A stretch of DNA of 64,000 nt, taken from positions 124,001 through 188,000 of the forward strand of contig NZ_SMGP01000004.1 of the NCBI RefSeq assembly GCF_004339745.1, read 5' to 3'. The notes under the pieces were generated by a model. The model saw only the letters and a program-made list of their open reading frames with translations, ran no database searches and was not told where the DNA came from. This DNA comes from Paraburkholderia sp. BL9I2N2 (GTDB lineage: Bacteria > Pseudomonadota > Gammaproteobacteria > Burkholderiales > Burkholderiaceae). A program made the translations under genes and the position numbers. Shown one piece after another: positions 32,305 to 40,821 of this stretch. Within the stretch, counting starts at the first letter, position 1, and each line of letters starts with the position of its first letter.

Positions 32305-33264
32305 ATGCGAATTTTTGTCCTCGCGCTCGAGGGCGTGTTCGACACGGGTCTCACCACTGTGCTCGATAGCCTGACGATGGCCAACGGTCTTGCGCAAGCG
32401 ACAGGGATGACCACGCCGGGCTTCGACATTACCGTGGTGGGGCTGCGGCCCGAGGTGCGTACCGCGCTCGGGATGCAGGTACCCGTTTGCGATATGTCCG
32501 ACGCTCCCGCGCCGGATTGGGTCGTCTTGCCGGCGCTCAACCGCATAACAGCCGATGCGCTTGTGCCTTTGCTCGGCCGCGATGATGTGATCGATGCGTC
32601 GAGTGCCTTGCGTGCGTGGCGCAGCGGCGGCGCCCGGGTTGCGGCCGCCTGTACGGGCACGTTCGTGCTGGCTGAAAGCGGCTTGCTCGACGGTGGCGAA
32701 GCCACGACCACCTGGTGGCTCTCACCATTATTCCGGCAGCGTTATCCGCACGTGCATCTGGATGCACATCGGATCGTCGTTTCCAGCGGCGGCGCGCTGA
32801 CGGCGGGGGCGGCCCTGAGCCACGTCGACCTTGCGCTATGGTTGATCCGCAACAACAGTCCTGAGCTTGCGGCGCTCGTAGCCCGTTACCTCGTCTTCGA
32901 TTCGCGGCTGTCGCAGTCGGCGTATGCGATCTCCGATCACCTTTCCCATTCGGACCCGCTCGTCGAGCGTTTCGACCGTTGGGTGCGTGAGCGTCTCGAC
33001 ACGGCAATCTCGCTCGACGCCGTCGCCGATGCATTGGCGACCAGCACGCGGACGTTGACTCGACGTCTGAACGCGGTGCTCGGTAAAACGCCCGTCGAGT
33101 ACATACAGGATCTGCGGATCGAGCGTGCCGTTCAATTGCTCAAGACGACCAAGCTCACGGTCGATCGCATTGCTGAACAAGTCGGGTATGCGGACGGTCA
33201 CACTTTGCGAACGTTGCTGCGGCGGCGGTTGGGTAAGGGAGTGCGTGAGTTGCGGGGATCTTGA
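32305..33264 (+). CDS. GlxA-type AraC regulator (DJ-1/PfpI plus helix-turn-helix)
   Basis: A 319-residue regulator. The N-terminal DJ-1/PfpI domain (about 1-190) has the nucleophile-like region AAACTGTFVLAESGLLDG; the C-terminal AraC helix-turn-helix pair (about 220-315) includes DAVADALATSTRTLTRRLNAVLGKTPVEYIQDLR and a second VDRIAEQVGY. The start at 32305 matches the family start; the frame is open from 32236. TTGGTACCAA at 32288-32297, just before the start, is a possible operator. It likely controls the divergent ABM gene. Confidence 0.9.
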   Translation: MRIFVLALEGVFDTGLTTVLDSLTMANGLAQATGMTTPGFDITVVGLRPEVRTALGMQVPVCDMSDAPAPDWVVLPALNRITADALVPLLGRDDVIDASSALRAWRSGGARVAAACTGTFVLAESGLLDGGEATTTWWLSPLFRQRYPHVHLDAHRIVVSSGGALTAGAALSHVDLALWLIRNNSPELAALVARYLVFDSRLSQSAYAISDHLSHSDPLVERFDRWVRERLDTAISLDAVADALATSTRTLTRRLNAVLGKTPVEYIQDLRIERAVQLLKTTKLTVDRIAEQVGYADGHTLRTLLRRRLGKGVRELRGS

Positions 33265-33428
33265 GTCACAATAGCCGTCGTGCGATGCGCCTGCCGTCCG
33301 GTCCGGCCGAGTTCGCACAGTAGCGACGCCGGCAGCATCGTGCGCCACGCTCGCCGTCACAGCGCGCCGCTCAAACAGCCAGACCAGATCTGCCCGGCGA
33401 AACAGGTTCGCCGGAAATGGGAGAGTCT

Positions 33429-34640
33429 ATGTTCGACAAGATGCTGCGTATCGAAGACGGACCGGACTGGCACCACTTCCACGTCTATACCGACAGCGAA
33501 TTCGTCGCAGTACTGCTCGTCATAGCGCTGCTGCTCGCGATTCTGCTGGCGAGCGCGGTCTGCTACTACCTGACGCGCTCGATCATGCTGTTGATTGTCG
33601 GCCGCCTCGCGCGCCAGGAGCGGCACAAGTGGCTGCGAGCCGCCGAGCGTCACAAGGTCTTCCACCGGCTCGCGCCGCTCGTGCCCGCCGCGATCGTCTA
33701 CGCGGCCGGCCCGCTGCTTTCAGGCATCACGTTCCCGATGATCGCGGCGCTCGGGCATCCGCTGTCGGTGCTGGCGGCCTGCTACATGGTGTACACGCTG
33801 CTGCGCGCCGCGCTCGCGTTCCTCGACAGTGTCAGCGAGCGCTACAGCCACTTCCCATCCTCGAGCGAGCGGCCGATCAAAAGTTTCCTGCAGATCGCCA
33901 CCATCGTGCTCTACGTGATCGCGCTGATCGCTGTGATTTCCGTGTTGCTGGAGCGTTCGCCCGCCTACTTCCTCACTGGCCTCAGCGCGATGACGGCGCT
34001 GCTCATCATCATCTTCCGCGATTCGCTGCTCGGCTTCGTGGCGAGCATCCAGCTCGCCGCCTACGACATGCTGCGAGTGGGCGACTGGATCGAGGTGCCC
34101 GGCTACGTCGCCGACGGCACGGTGATCGACATCGCGCTGAACACGATCAAGGTGCAGAACTTCGACAACTCGATCGTCATGCTGCCGAGCTACGTCCTCC
34201 TGACAAACGGCGTGAAGAACTGGCGTGGCATGACGGAGTCGGGCGGCAGGCGCGTCAAGCATTCGATTCATTTCGACGCCGACACGGTCCGCTTTCCCGA
34301 CGAAGCGCTGCTCGCCCGGCTGCACAGCGATATCGACCCGCCGCTCGCGGCACTTGCGCCCGACGACGCACGGCGCACGAACCTCGGCCTGTACCGTCTC
34401 TATCTGACCGCGCATTTTCGCGACCATCCGGCCGTCCGCCGCGACATGCCTGTCGTGATTCGCCAGGTGCAATCAAGTCAGCCCGTCGTCGCGCTGGAGA
34501 TCTTTCTCTACCTCGACGAAACCAACTGGGAGCCGTACGAAAACCTGCAGTCGGACATGCTGGACCATGCTTATGGGCTCGTGCCGCTGTTCGGCTTGCG
34601 CTGCTGGCAGCAGCAGTGCCAGTCAGCGCGGCAACCTTAG
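33429..34640 (+). CDS. MscS-family mechanosensitive channel, YbdG-like
   Basis: A 403-residue inner-membrane protein with about five hydrophobic helices followed by the MscS pore and beta domain: LLIIIFRDSLLGFVASIQLAAYDMLRVGDWIEVPGYVADGTVIDIALNTIKVQNFDN. Its size and N-terminal helices fit the YbdG/MscM group. The ATG at 33429 follows GGGAGAG; a second in-frame ATG at 33417 is possible. It would respond to osmotic downshock. It stands alone. Confidence 0.92.
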   Translation: MFDKMLRIEDGPDWHHFHVYTDSEFVAVLLVIALLLAILLASAVCYYLTRSIMLLIVGRLARQERHKWLRAAERHKVFHRLAPLVPAAIVYAAGPLLSGITFPMIAALGHPLSVLAACYMVYTLLRAALAFLDSVSERYSHFPSSSERPIKSFLQIATIVLYVIALIAVISVLLERSPAYFLTGLSAMTALLIIIFRDSLLGFVASIQLAAYDMLRVGDWIEVPGYVADGTVIDIALNTIKVQNFDNSIVMLPSYVLLTNGVKNWRGMTESGGRRVKHSIHFDADTVRFPDEALLARLHSDIDPPLAALAPDDARRTNLGLYRLYLTAHFRDHPAVRRDMPVVIRQVQSSQPVVALEIFLYLDETNWEPYENLQSDMLDHAYGLVPLFGLRCWQQQCQSARQP

Positions 34641-34879
34641 CGGCGGGTGCATCGCGGGCATAGCGTCTCGGGGCGTTCCAACCCGCGGCTGGACCACGGG
34701 AATGTCGGCTTGAGGAAAGCCGCCTCGGACTGGCACTAGTTCAGCCCGGCATCTACACTTATTCCATACCTTGGCTGATGATGCCAACGACTGCGCCGAA
34801 CAGACGACGCAGGTATTGCCGCGCTTCTCCACCGACAAGAATAATCAACAGCGATCCGGCGCGGACAGGAGACACCGAC

Positions 34880-35218
34880 ATGAACGGCTATCAGGTCACC
34901 TTCTTCACCCAACAGGATCGCCGCCATCACGGCAAGCCGCTGGCCGATTGGCTCGTCCATCTTGCGGGGGAACTCGGTCTGCGCGGTGCGACCGTGATAC
35001 CGGGCTGCGAAGGCGTCGGCCAGCATCACCGCATTCACTCGGCGCACTTCTTCGAGTTGGCGGACCAGCCATTGTCCGTCGTGATGGCGATGACGAGCGA
35101 CGAAGCCGATCGATTATTCGACCGGCTGCGCGCCGATGGTGTGCATCTGTTCTACGTCAAGACGCCTGTCGAGTTCGGGGTCATCGGGAACGACAACGGG
35201 AACACTGCGAAGTCTTAG
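34880..35218 (+). CDS. DUF190-family protein
   Basis: A 112-residue protein of the DUF190 family (PII-like fold), with GYQVTFFTQQDRRHHGKPLADWLVHLAGELGLRGATVIPGCEGVG and HRIHSAHFFELADQPLSVVMAM. ATG 34880 follows GGACAGGAGACACCGAC. DUF190 proteins often sit beside ion carriers such as CrcB; here the upstream neighbour is a mechanosensitive channel gene in the same direction, 239 bp away. Confidence 0.85.
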   Translation: MNGYQVTFFTQQDRRHHGKPLADWLVHLAGELGLRGATVIPGCEGVGQHHRIHSAHFFELADQPLSVVMAMTSDEADRLFDRLRADGVHLFYVKTPVEFGVIGNDNGNTAKS

Positions 35219-35300
35219 CACGCAATTGCGTACGCGAACTCCGCGAAGTTCGACGCGCCCAACTCGTTGCCGACCCGACGTGCATCGCCGGGCGGCGCGT

Positions 35301-36614
35301 TCAATAAGCGTCCATCGGCGCCGCAAAGCCTCCGGCTTCGTTCGTCTTTGCTTCCGGCTCGCCGAGATACGGGCGATCGGGGCGAATCCAGTGCGCGGCA
35401 ATCGGCCCAAGCACGAGAAAGAACATCGACAGTGCAAACACCGGCTGCCATGAATGCATCGTATCGACCAGCCAACCGACGAGCGGCGGCGATACCGATG
35501 CCGCAATGCCGAGCCCCGTGTTCATGATGCTGCTCGAAGTCGCCGCGTGATTGGGCGCGAGATCCATCGCGACGGCCCACAGCGGCGCGGTCACCAGTTC
35601 CGACAGAAACAGCGCGGCAGCCAGCGAGAGGGCGGCGAGCGTCGACGACGTGTGCAGGAACATCGGCACGAAGAACACGATCGGCGCGAGAAAACCAATG
35701 GTAATCAGCGTTTGACGTGAGCGGCGAATGTTGCCGGTCTTCTTGAGCATCAGATCGCTGAGTGAACCACCGAGCGTGGTGCCGACCACACCGCTCAAGA
35801 AAATCCCCGAGCTGAAGATGGCCGAATGCCGGATATTCAGGTGATACGCCTGCGCGAAGAACGACGGCATCCAGTTCAGAAAGAACCACAGAATCCAGCC
35901 GTGACAGAAGCTCACGACGGTAGCCGGCCACAGTGCGCGCAGCAGCGGCGGCCAGCGCATCGGCACGCGTGTCTTGCCGAGTTTCGCGGGGAGTCGCGCG
36001 ATGTCCTGGGGCGTGATGCCCGGATGATCGGCGGGATTGTCGCGGTAATACCAGACCCACAGTACGACCCACGCCAGACTCGCCGCACCGAGCACGATAA
36101 ACGCGATGTGCCACGAAAATGCGGTGATCAGGCCGGCGACGAGAATCGGCGTCGAGGCGTTGCCGAGCCGCGCGCAGGCATGCGTAATGCCCTGTGAAAA
36201 GCCGCGCCGCTCGGGTTCCATCCATGCAGTCAGCGCTCGCGCCGATGCAGGCACGATCGGGCTTTCACCCAACCCGACGACGAAGCGCGCGAGCAGCAAC
36301 GTCCCCAGCCCGCCGGCAAAGCCGGTGAGGAGTGTGCCGAGCCCCCACAGCACGCCGCATACCGCGAGCATCTTGCGGGCGCCGAGACGGTCGCCGATAA
36401 AGCCGCCTGGAATCATCGCGAGCGCGTAGGTCAGCGCAAAGGCGGAGAACACGATGCCAAGCTGCGAGTTGCTCAGATGCAGATCGCGACGGATCGCGAG
36501 AGCCGCGGTCGAAATATTGGTGCGGTCCACATACATCAGGAACGACATGATGCACAGGACAATCAGTACGCCTGTCGTCGCGGAAAAGCGGTTGCGGCGG
36601 CGGATCGATTCCAT
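35301..36614 (-). CDS. MFS transporter, ACS family
   Basis: A 437-residue inner-membrane carrier with 12 predicted helices (LMYVDRTNISTAALAIRRDL, GDRLGARKM, GLGESPIVPASARALTAWM). It belongs to the anion:cation symporter group for organic acids such as tartrate, glucarate or aromatic acids, and resembles the carrier at 43716. Ribosome-binding site AAGGAGGAGACACG. It lies 144 bp after the VOC gene on the same strand; both are likely driven by the promoter at 37266-37238. Confidence 0.9.
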   Translation of the reverse strand: MESIRRRNRFSATTGVLIVLCIMSFLMYVDRTNISTAALAIRRDLHLSNSQLGIVFSAFALTYALAMIPGGFIGDRLGARKMLAVCGVLWGLGTLLTGFAGGLGTLLLARFVVGLGESPIVPASARALTAWMEPERRGFSQGITHACARLGNASTPILVAGLITAFSWHIAFIVLGAASLAWVVLWVWYYRDNPADHPGITPQDIARLPAKLGKTRVPMRWPPLLRALWPATVVSFCHGWILWFFLNWMPSFFAQAYHLNIRHSAIFSSGIFLSGVVGTTLGGSLSDLMLKKTGNIRRSRQTLITIGFLAPIVFFVPMFLHTSSTLAALSLAAALFLSELVTAPLWAVAMDLAPNHAATSSSIMNTGLGIAASVSPPLVGWLVDTMHSWQPVFALSMFFLVLGPIAAHWIRPDRPYLGEPEAKTNEAGGFAAPMDAY

Positions 36615-36758
36615 CGTGTCTCCTCCTTGCGACCACGCAACGGCACGTGCCGTTGCGTCTCGTGTCGCGGCGTCGCGGGAATCGCCCCACGTCGCCGTAC
36701 GTCGAACAGTTCGCTATGAATTGGTGTGATGCGAACTGAAACGCGAACTTGAACCTAC

Positions 36759-37190
36759 TTATTCGAGTACTTCGCCGTGTACGCCGGCGGCGAGCGTCTG
36801 CTTTTCCCAGCGTTGCATCGGCACGACTTCGGCGACCGGACCGTTCGGCGAACGGAACTTGACCGGCAGATGACCCGGCGCCGTCAGGATTTCGCCGCCG
36901 TTTTCCTTGATCTGCGCGATGAATGCGTCGAGGTCTTCCACTTCCATGCCGATGTGGTGAATGCACGGCGCCGGGCCGGCGAAATCAGCTTCATCGGAGT
37001 CCGACTTCTCATAGTGAATCAGCGTCAGGTCCATGTAACCGTCGGTCAGGTGATGCGAAATGTGATCGCCGTTCTTGCCCTTGCGACGCACCGTGTTCAC
37101 GTGCTTGTAGCCGAACACGTTCTCATAGAACGCGCGTTCCTTCTCGACGTCTTCAACCTTGAATGCAATGTGCTTGATGAAATTCGGCAT
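36759..37190 (-). CDS. Glyoxalase/VOC-family protein
   Basis: A 143-residue vicinal oxygen chelate protein with two babbb halves. Metal-site candidates: His8 (IKHIAFKVED), a His in CIHHIGMEVEDLD, and Glu in VAEVVPM. It resembles methylmalonyl-CoA epimerase or lactoylglutathione-lyase-like proteins. Ribosome-binding site GAGGAGATGACCC. The first gene of a probable two-gene unit with the MFS carrier, divergent from the GntR-UTRA regulator. Confidence 0.88.
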   Translation of the reverse strand: MPNFIKHIAFKVEDVEKERAFYENVFGYKHVNTVRRKGKNGDHISHHLTDGYMDLTLIHYEKSDSDEADFAGPAPCIHHIGMEVEDLDAFIAQIKENGGEILTAPGHLPVKFRSPNGPVAEVVPMQRWEKQTLAAGVHGEVLE

Positions 37191-37237
37191 GGGTCATCTC
37201 CTCTGATGTAAGCGCGCGTGGTTGCGCGATGAAGATC

Positions 37238-37288
37238 AGTCTAAGACGACATGCCGGCTCAGTCAATCGAATCATTCGAATGATTCGA
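37238..37288 (-). promoter_or_regulatory. Sigma70 promoter with a perfect 22-bp palindromic operator
   Basis: On the minus strand, TTGACT (37266-37261) and TAGACT (37243-37238) are separated by exactly 17 bp, a strong sigma70 promoter for the VOC-MFS unit. Directly upstream of the -35 box, 37267-37288 is a perfect 22-bp palindrome with half-site TCGAATCATTC and its inverse. The divergent GntR-UTRA regulator at 37524 is the obvious binder. The rest of the 333-bp gap 37191-37523 has no gene. Confidence 0.72.
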
Positions 37289-37523
37289 ATTAATGGATAG
37301 GTTCGGGTCGATGCCGATTGTCTCCGGTTATCGGGCTCGGTAGCGGCATGGCGCCGATCACGGTCACGCACGCGGGTGTCGATCCTGTATCCTTCCGGAA
37401 TTCGCCGTGCAGGCCGCGAATCGGACCGGAGGCAGCGCATGAAATGTGTGCGTCTCGCGGCCATCTCAGCGCGGAACGGGCGGCTTTTTCCGATTCCTTT
37501 TCTTCACTCTGACACTGACCTGA

Positions 37524-38264
37524 ATGCCAGGACTTCGTACTCCGGGAGAGCAACCGCTCTATGAAATCGTCCGCGCCCGTATTCTCGAGCGCCTTCGTAC
37601 CGGCCAATGGACGGCCGGCGACAAGATCCCGACGGAGCCGCAACTGGCCGAGGAATTCGGCGTCGGCATCGGCACGATCCGCCGCGCGGTCGAAGAACTG
37701 GTGGCCGAGCGCCTGCTGATTCGCCGGGCAGGGCGTGGCACGATCGTCGCGAAGTTCGCCGACGAACATGCGTTCGACCACTACTTCAGCTTCGTCGATA
37801 CAGACGGCGAATTAATGAAGGTCACCGCGCGCCTGCTGCGCTTCGGCAAGGAGCGCGCGAGCCCGGCGCTTGCGGCGACGCTCAAGCTCGCGCGCGGCGC
37901 ACGGCTGGCCACCGCCGACAATCTTCGGTTGCATGACGACGTGCCTGTCATGCTGGATCGTTTGTGGTTTCCGCTCGACGTGTTCCCGGATCTCGAACCC
38001 GGCATTTTCGAAGCACGGCGCGGTTCCATTTATGGCTTTTACCAGGAGCACTTCGGGATTTCGGTGGTGCGCGTGGTGGAAGATCTGGGCGGCGCAATTG
38101 CCGACGAAGAGGTGGCGCGCGCGCTGAATATCGAAGTCGGTGCGCCGGTGTTGCGTATCGAGCGCACGGCTTACACGTTCAAGGACCAGCCGGTCGAATT
38201 TCGCGTGCGCTATGTCGATTCGAGCCGTTGTTCGTATCGGAACGTGCGCGGCTTGCAGGATTGA
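37524..38264 (+). CDS. GntR-family regulator, HutC/UTRA subgroup
   Basis: A 246-residue regulator. The winged helix-turn-helix (about 10-78) includes KIPTEPQLAEEFGVGIGTIRRAVEELVAERLLIRRAGRGTIV, and the UTRA ligand domain follows (about 95-240, ending RVRYVDSSRCSYRNVRG). It is divergent from the VOC-MFS unit, with a 22-bp palindrome next to that unit's promoter. Its effector is probably the substrate of the carrier or an intermediate. Confidence 0.93.
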   Translation: MPGLRTPGEQPLYEIVRARILERLRTGQWTAGDKIPTEPQLAEEFGVGIGTIRRAVEELVAERLLIRRAGRGTIVAKFADEHAFDHYFSFVDTDGELMKVTARLLRFGKERASPALAATLKLARGARLATADNLRLHDDVPVMLDRLWFPLDVFPDLEPGIFEARRGSIYGFYQEHFGISVVRVVEDLGGAIADEEVARALNIEVGAPVLRIERTAYTFKDQPVEFRVRYVDSSRCSYRNVRGLQD

Positions 38265-38407
38265 GCGGTGTGCATCGACGGCGGAGAGGGCGGTGCGCCT
38301 GAGCAACTGCTCGGAAGCGGCAACGACGTCCGCCGCGCGCCTGAAAAACGCGGCACGTCATCAACGAACGACGCCCATAAATCAGGACGTTGTTCGCATC
38401 GATCAGT

Positions 38408-39793
38408 CTATTGCCGGAACTGCGCGATCGCGCCGAGCGCCGGCTCATTGAATACCGTCTCGCACCACACGCGCGCCTCGTCGGCGAGTGCGATGCTCCA
38501 GCCGCCGTGCTGCGCGTTGTCGGTGAATTTGGCCGCGAGTTCGGCGCGCGACAGCGGCTCACGCGCGCCGCCGCGCATATGCGGCTGGCGCACTTCCTGA
38601 AAGGTACCGTCGTTGAGCGTCGCGCGCAGATGGCCGGTGAAATTGGTCGGGTACTCGTTGTCCGGATCGATCACATAGCGGATCTTGCCGGCCAGCGCGA
38701 GCACCGCCGGATCGTGAATGCGCGCTTCGGTGAACTGGCTGAAGCCCGCCTTGCGATCGAAGAAACCCACGGCCATGCAGAACGGTGTGCTGAACTTGGC
38801 GGCGTAAGCAGTCGGCGGCCGATGCTTGACCGCGAGGTCTTCCCACAGCCGATGCACCGTGCCTTCGCCCACTTCACACACGATGTCGCGAATCTGATCC
38901 GCCTGCACGCCGCGCTCCGCGAGGGCGATCGCGCAATCGATATACGGTTGGGTCATCGTGCCGCACGCGTAGGGCTTGAACGCGATCGTCTCCATGATCC
39001 ACGACTTGCCGAGCGTATCGAGCACCGGCGAGAAATCCGGCGCGCGAGACGGTGCGAACGCCTTGAAGAAACCGTGCTTGCCTTCGAGTACCGTACGCGG
39101 GCCGTCGAAGCCGCCACGCGCCATCAGCGCCGCGCGAATGCCCGACTGCGCGGCCCATCCGGCGTGCATCCGCTTGGTCGAGGTGCCTTCGGCCAGATAC
39201 TCGATGATCCCCGCCGCCATGCTGCCCGCGATACCGAGCGCCGAGGTGGCCTGCTGCGGATTCAGGCGTAACGCACTTGCGACGCCGCCCGCTGCCGCGA
39301 GTGCACCGATCACGGCTGTCGGATGAAAGCCTGCCGTATGAATAGCGCGCGGCGCGACGAGACTCAAGCGGCACATCAACTCCGTGCCGACCGCGATGCC
39401 ACGCAGCAACGCTTCGCCACCGAGACCTTCACGTTCGCACGCTGCCAGCACCGCGGGCACGACCACTGCGCCCGAGTGCACCGGACCGCCCTCGAACGTA
39501 TCGTCGTAATCTTCGCCGTGCGCGGCGGTGCCGTTGATCAGCGCCGCGTCGAATGCACTGAAGCTGCCTGCGTGGCCGAGCGCTGTGCAGGCGCCGCCTG
39601 CATCGGTGGCTTGCAGCGTCGCGCGGATATACGACTCGTCGCGCCCGGCGATGCACAGACCCGTCACATCGAGCAGCAACAGACGGGCGATTTCGACAGT
39701 CTGTGCAGGCAGTGCCGACGCGTGCACGTCCGCAATCCATGCGCCGAGTTTTTCGCCAACGATTCCGTGTCCTTCTGGTTTTTCAACGCTCAT
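38408..39793 (-). CDS. MmgE/PrpD-family protein (1 of 4)
   Basis: A 461-residue MmgE/PrpD protein: ALINGTAAHGEDYDDTFEGGPVHSGAVVVPA, a central helical domain, and FKPYACGTMTQPYIDCAIAL, with a C-terminal alpha/beta domain containing HLRATLNDG. The fold covers 2-methylcitrate dehydratase, cis-aconitate decarboxylase and iminodisuccinate epimerase, so a small di- or tricarboxylate is the likely substrate. The ATG at 39793 (MSVEKPEGH) is preferred over a GTG 12 nt upstream. It follows the FCD regulator gene on the same strand (84 bp gap). Confidence 0.88.
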   Translation of the reverse strand: MSVEKPEGHGIVGEKLGAWIADVHASALPAQTVEIARLLLLDVTGLCIAGRDESYIRATLQATDAGGACTALGHAGSFSAFDAALINGTAAHGEDYDDTFEGGPVHSGAVVVPAVLAACEREGLGGEALLRGIAVGTELMCRLSLVAPRAIHTAGFHPTAVIGALAAAGGVASALRLNPQQATSALGIAGSMAAGIIEYLAEGTSTKRMHAGWAAQSGIRAALMARGGFDGPRTVLEGKHGFFKAFAPSRAPDFSPVLDTLGKSWIMETIAFKPYACGTMTQPYIDCAIALAERGVQADQIRDIVCEVGEGTVHRLWEDLAVKHRPPTAYAAKFSTPFCMAVGFFDRKAGFSQFTEARIHDPAVLALAGKIRYVIDPDNEYPTNFTGHLRATLNDGTFQEVRQPHMRGGAREPLSRAELAAKFTDNAQHGGWSIALADEARVWCETVFNEPALGAIAQFRQ

Positions 39794-39877
39794 ACGGGTG
39801 ACCACTCCGAGTCGGTAATGAAATGCGTGCGCCGCCGTGTTGCGCGCGTGCCGGGCGTTTCGGGCGCGCGCTGAGGC

Positions 39878-40627
39878 TTAGTGCGGACCTTCTGCGACGG
39901 TGGCTCGCGCCGTCTTGCCGGCGGCGTCACCTGCCGCGGCTGTGGGCGCTGCGTCTTCCGCGCTATGCGCGGCGATCGCGCGCTGGAAGCCCGCCTGCAC
40001 GTGCTGGCGCATCGCCGTCGCGACGGCTTCGGGATCGCGGCTCGCGAGCGCGTCGAGAATCAGGCGATGTTCGGTGTGCGACGCCTGCGAGCTGCCCGCA
40101 ATCGAAAAACCGCGCCGGCGCAGCAGGTGCATACGGTTGATCGTTTGCCGGTACAGACCGAGCATCGTCGCGTTGCCCGACAGTTCGACCAGCCGGTCGT
40201 GAAAGGCGATATTCAGCGTGAAGTAATTGTTCAGCTCGCCGTGGATGGAACTGGCTTCGAGCTGATCGAGCATTGCGTGCAGTTCCTGCAACTGCGTGTC
40301 GGTGATCTTCGATGCGAGCCGGCGACCGGCCATCTCGTCGAGGCCGGCGCGCACTTCATAGAGTTCGGCGGCTTCGTCGTCGGAAATCTCGCGGATGTAG
40401 ACGCCGCGATTCTTTTCGAGCCACACGAGACCCGCTTCCTCGAGCGCGCGAAACGCTTCGCGCACCGGACTGCGGCTGATCTTCAGATGGTCGGCGAGAT
40501 CCATCTCATTGAGTTTCATGCCGGCCTCGAGCTCACCCGTCTTGATGCGACGGAGAATTTCCTCTTGCACGAGACCGGACAGCGTGACGGAGCGAAGCAA
40601 CTCGAGCGAAGTGGTGGGGCGGGGCAT
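39878..40627 (-). CDS. GntR-family regulator, FCD subgroup (first island)
   Basis: A 249-residue regulator. The helix-turn-helix region includes LVQEEILRRIKTGELEAGMKLNEMDLADHLKISRSPVREAFRALEEAGLV; the helical FCD domain (about 90-225) has the Asp/His metal-site pattern (NIAFHDRLVELSGN, TEHRLILDAL). The start at 40627 (MPRPTTSLEL) is preferred; the frame extends 36 codons upstream into operator sequence. The C-terminal 25 residues are Ala-rich and probably disordered. Divergent from the MmgE/PrpD-MFS unit; ATTGTCGACAA palindromes lie between. Confidence 0.92.
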   Translation of the reverse strand: MPRPTTSLELLRSVTLSGLVQEEILRRIKTGELEAGMKLNEMDLADHLKISRSPVREAFRALEEAGLVWLEKNRGVYIREISDDEAAELYEVRAGLDEMAGRRLASKITDTQLQELHAMLDQLEASSIHGELNNYFTLNIAFHDRLVELSGNATMLGLYRQTINRMHLLRRRGFSIAGSSQASHTEHRLILDALASRDPEAVATAMRQHVQAGFQRAIAAHSAEDAAPTAAAGDAAGKTARATVAEGPH

Positions 40628-40683
40628 AGACAGACCTGTGTTGGGGAAAGCTGGCAGTGTACAACGCACATTGCGTCTTGAAG

Positions 40684-40757
40684 ATTGTCGACAACATACT
40701 ATCCACAACGCAGGCGCGCAACTAGAATTTGCCATGATTTGCGTATTGTCGACAATA
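40684..40757. promoter_or_regulatory. Two TTGTCGACAA operators in a divergent promoter region
   Basis: ATTGTCGACAAC at 40684-40695 and the perfect 14-bp palindrome TATTGTCGACAATA at 40744-40757. The second overlaps a plausible plus-strand -10 (CAATAT, 40753-40758; TTGCCA 18 bp upstream). They lie between the FCD regulator (start 40627) and the MmgE/PrpD gene (start 40822), and a third related site is at 42251. They fit a GntR-type half-site TTGTC/GACAA. Confidence 0.65.
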
Positions 40758-40821
40758 TGTACAATGCGATCTCGTACCCTGGCGATTCCCTTTTCATGGC
40801 CTGACTACCCTTTACGATCCG

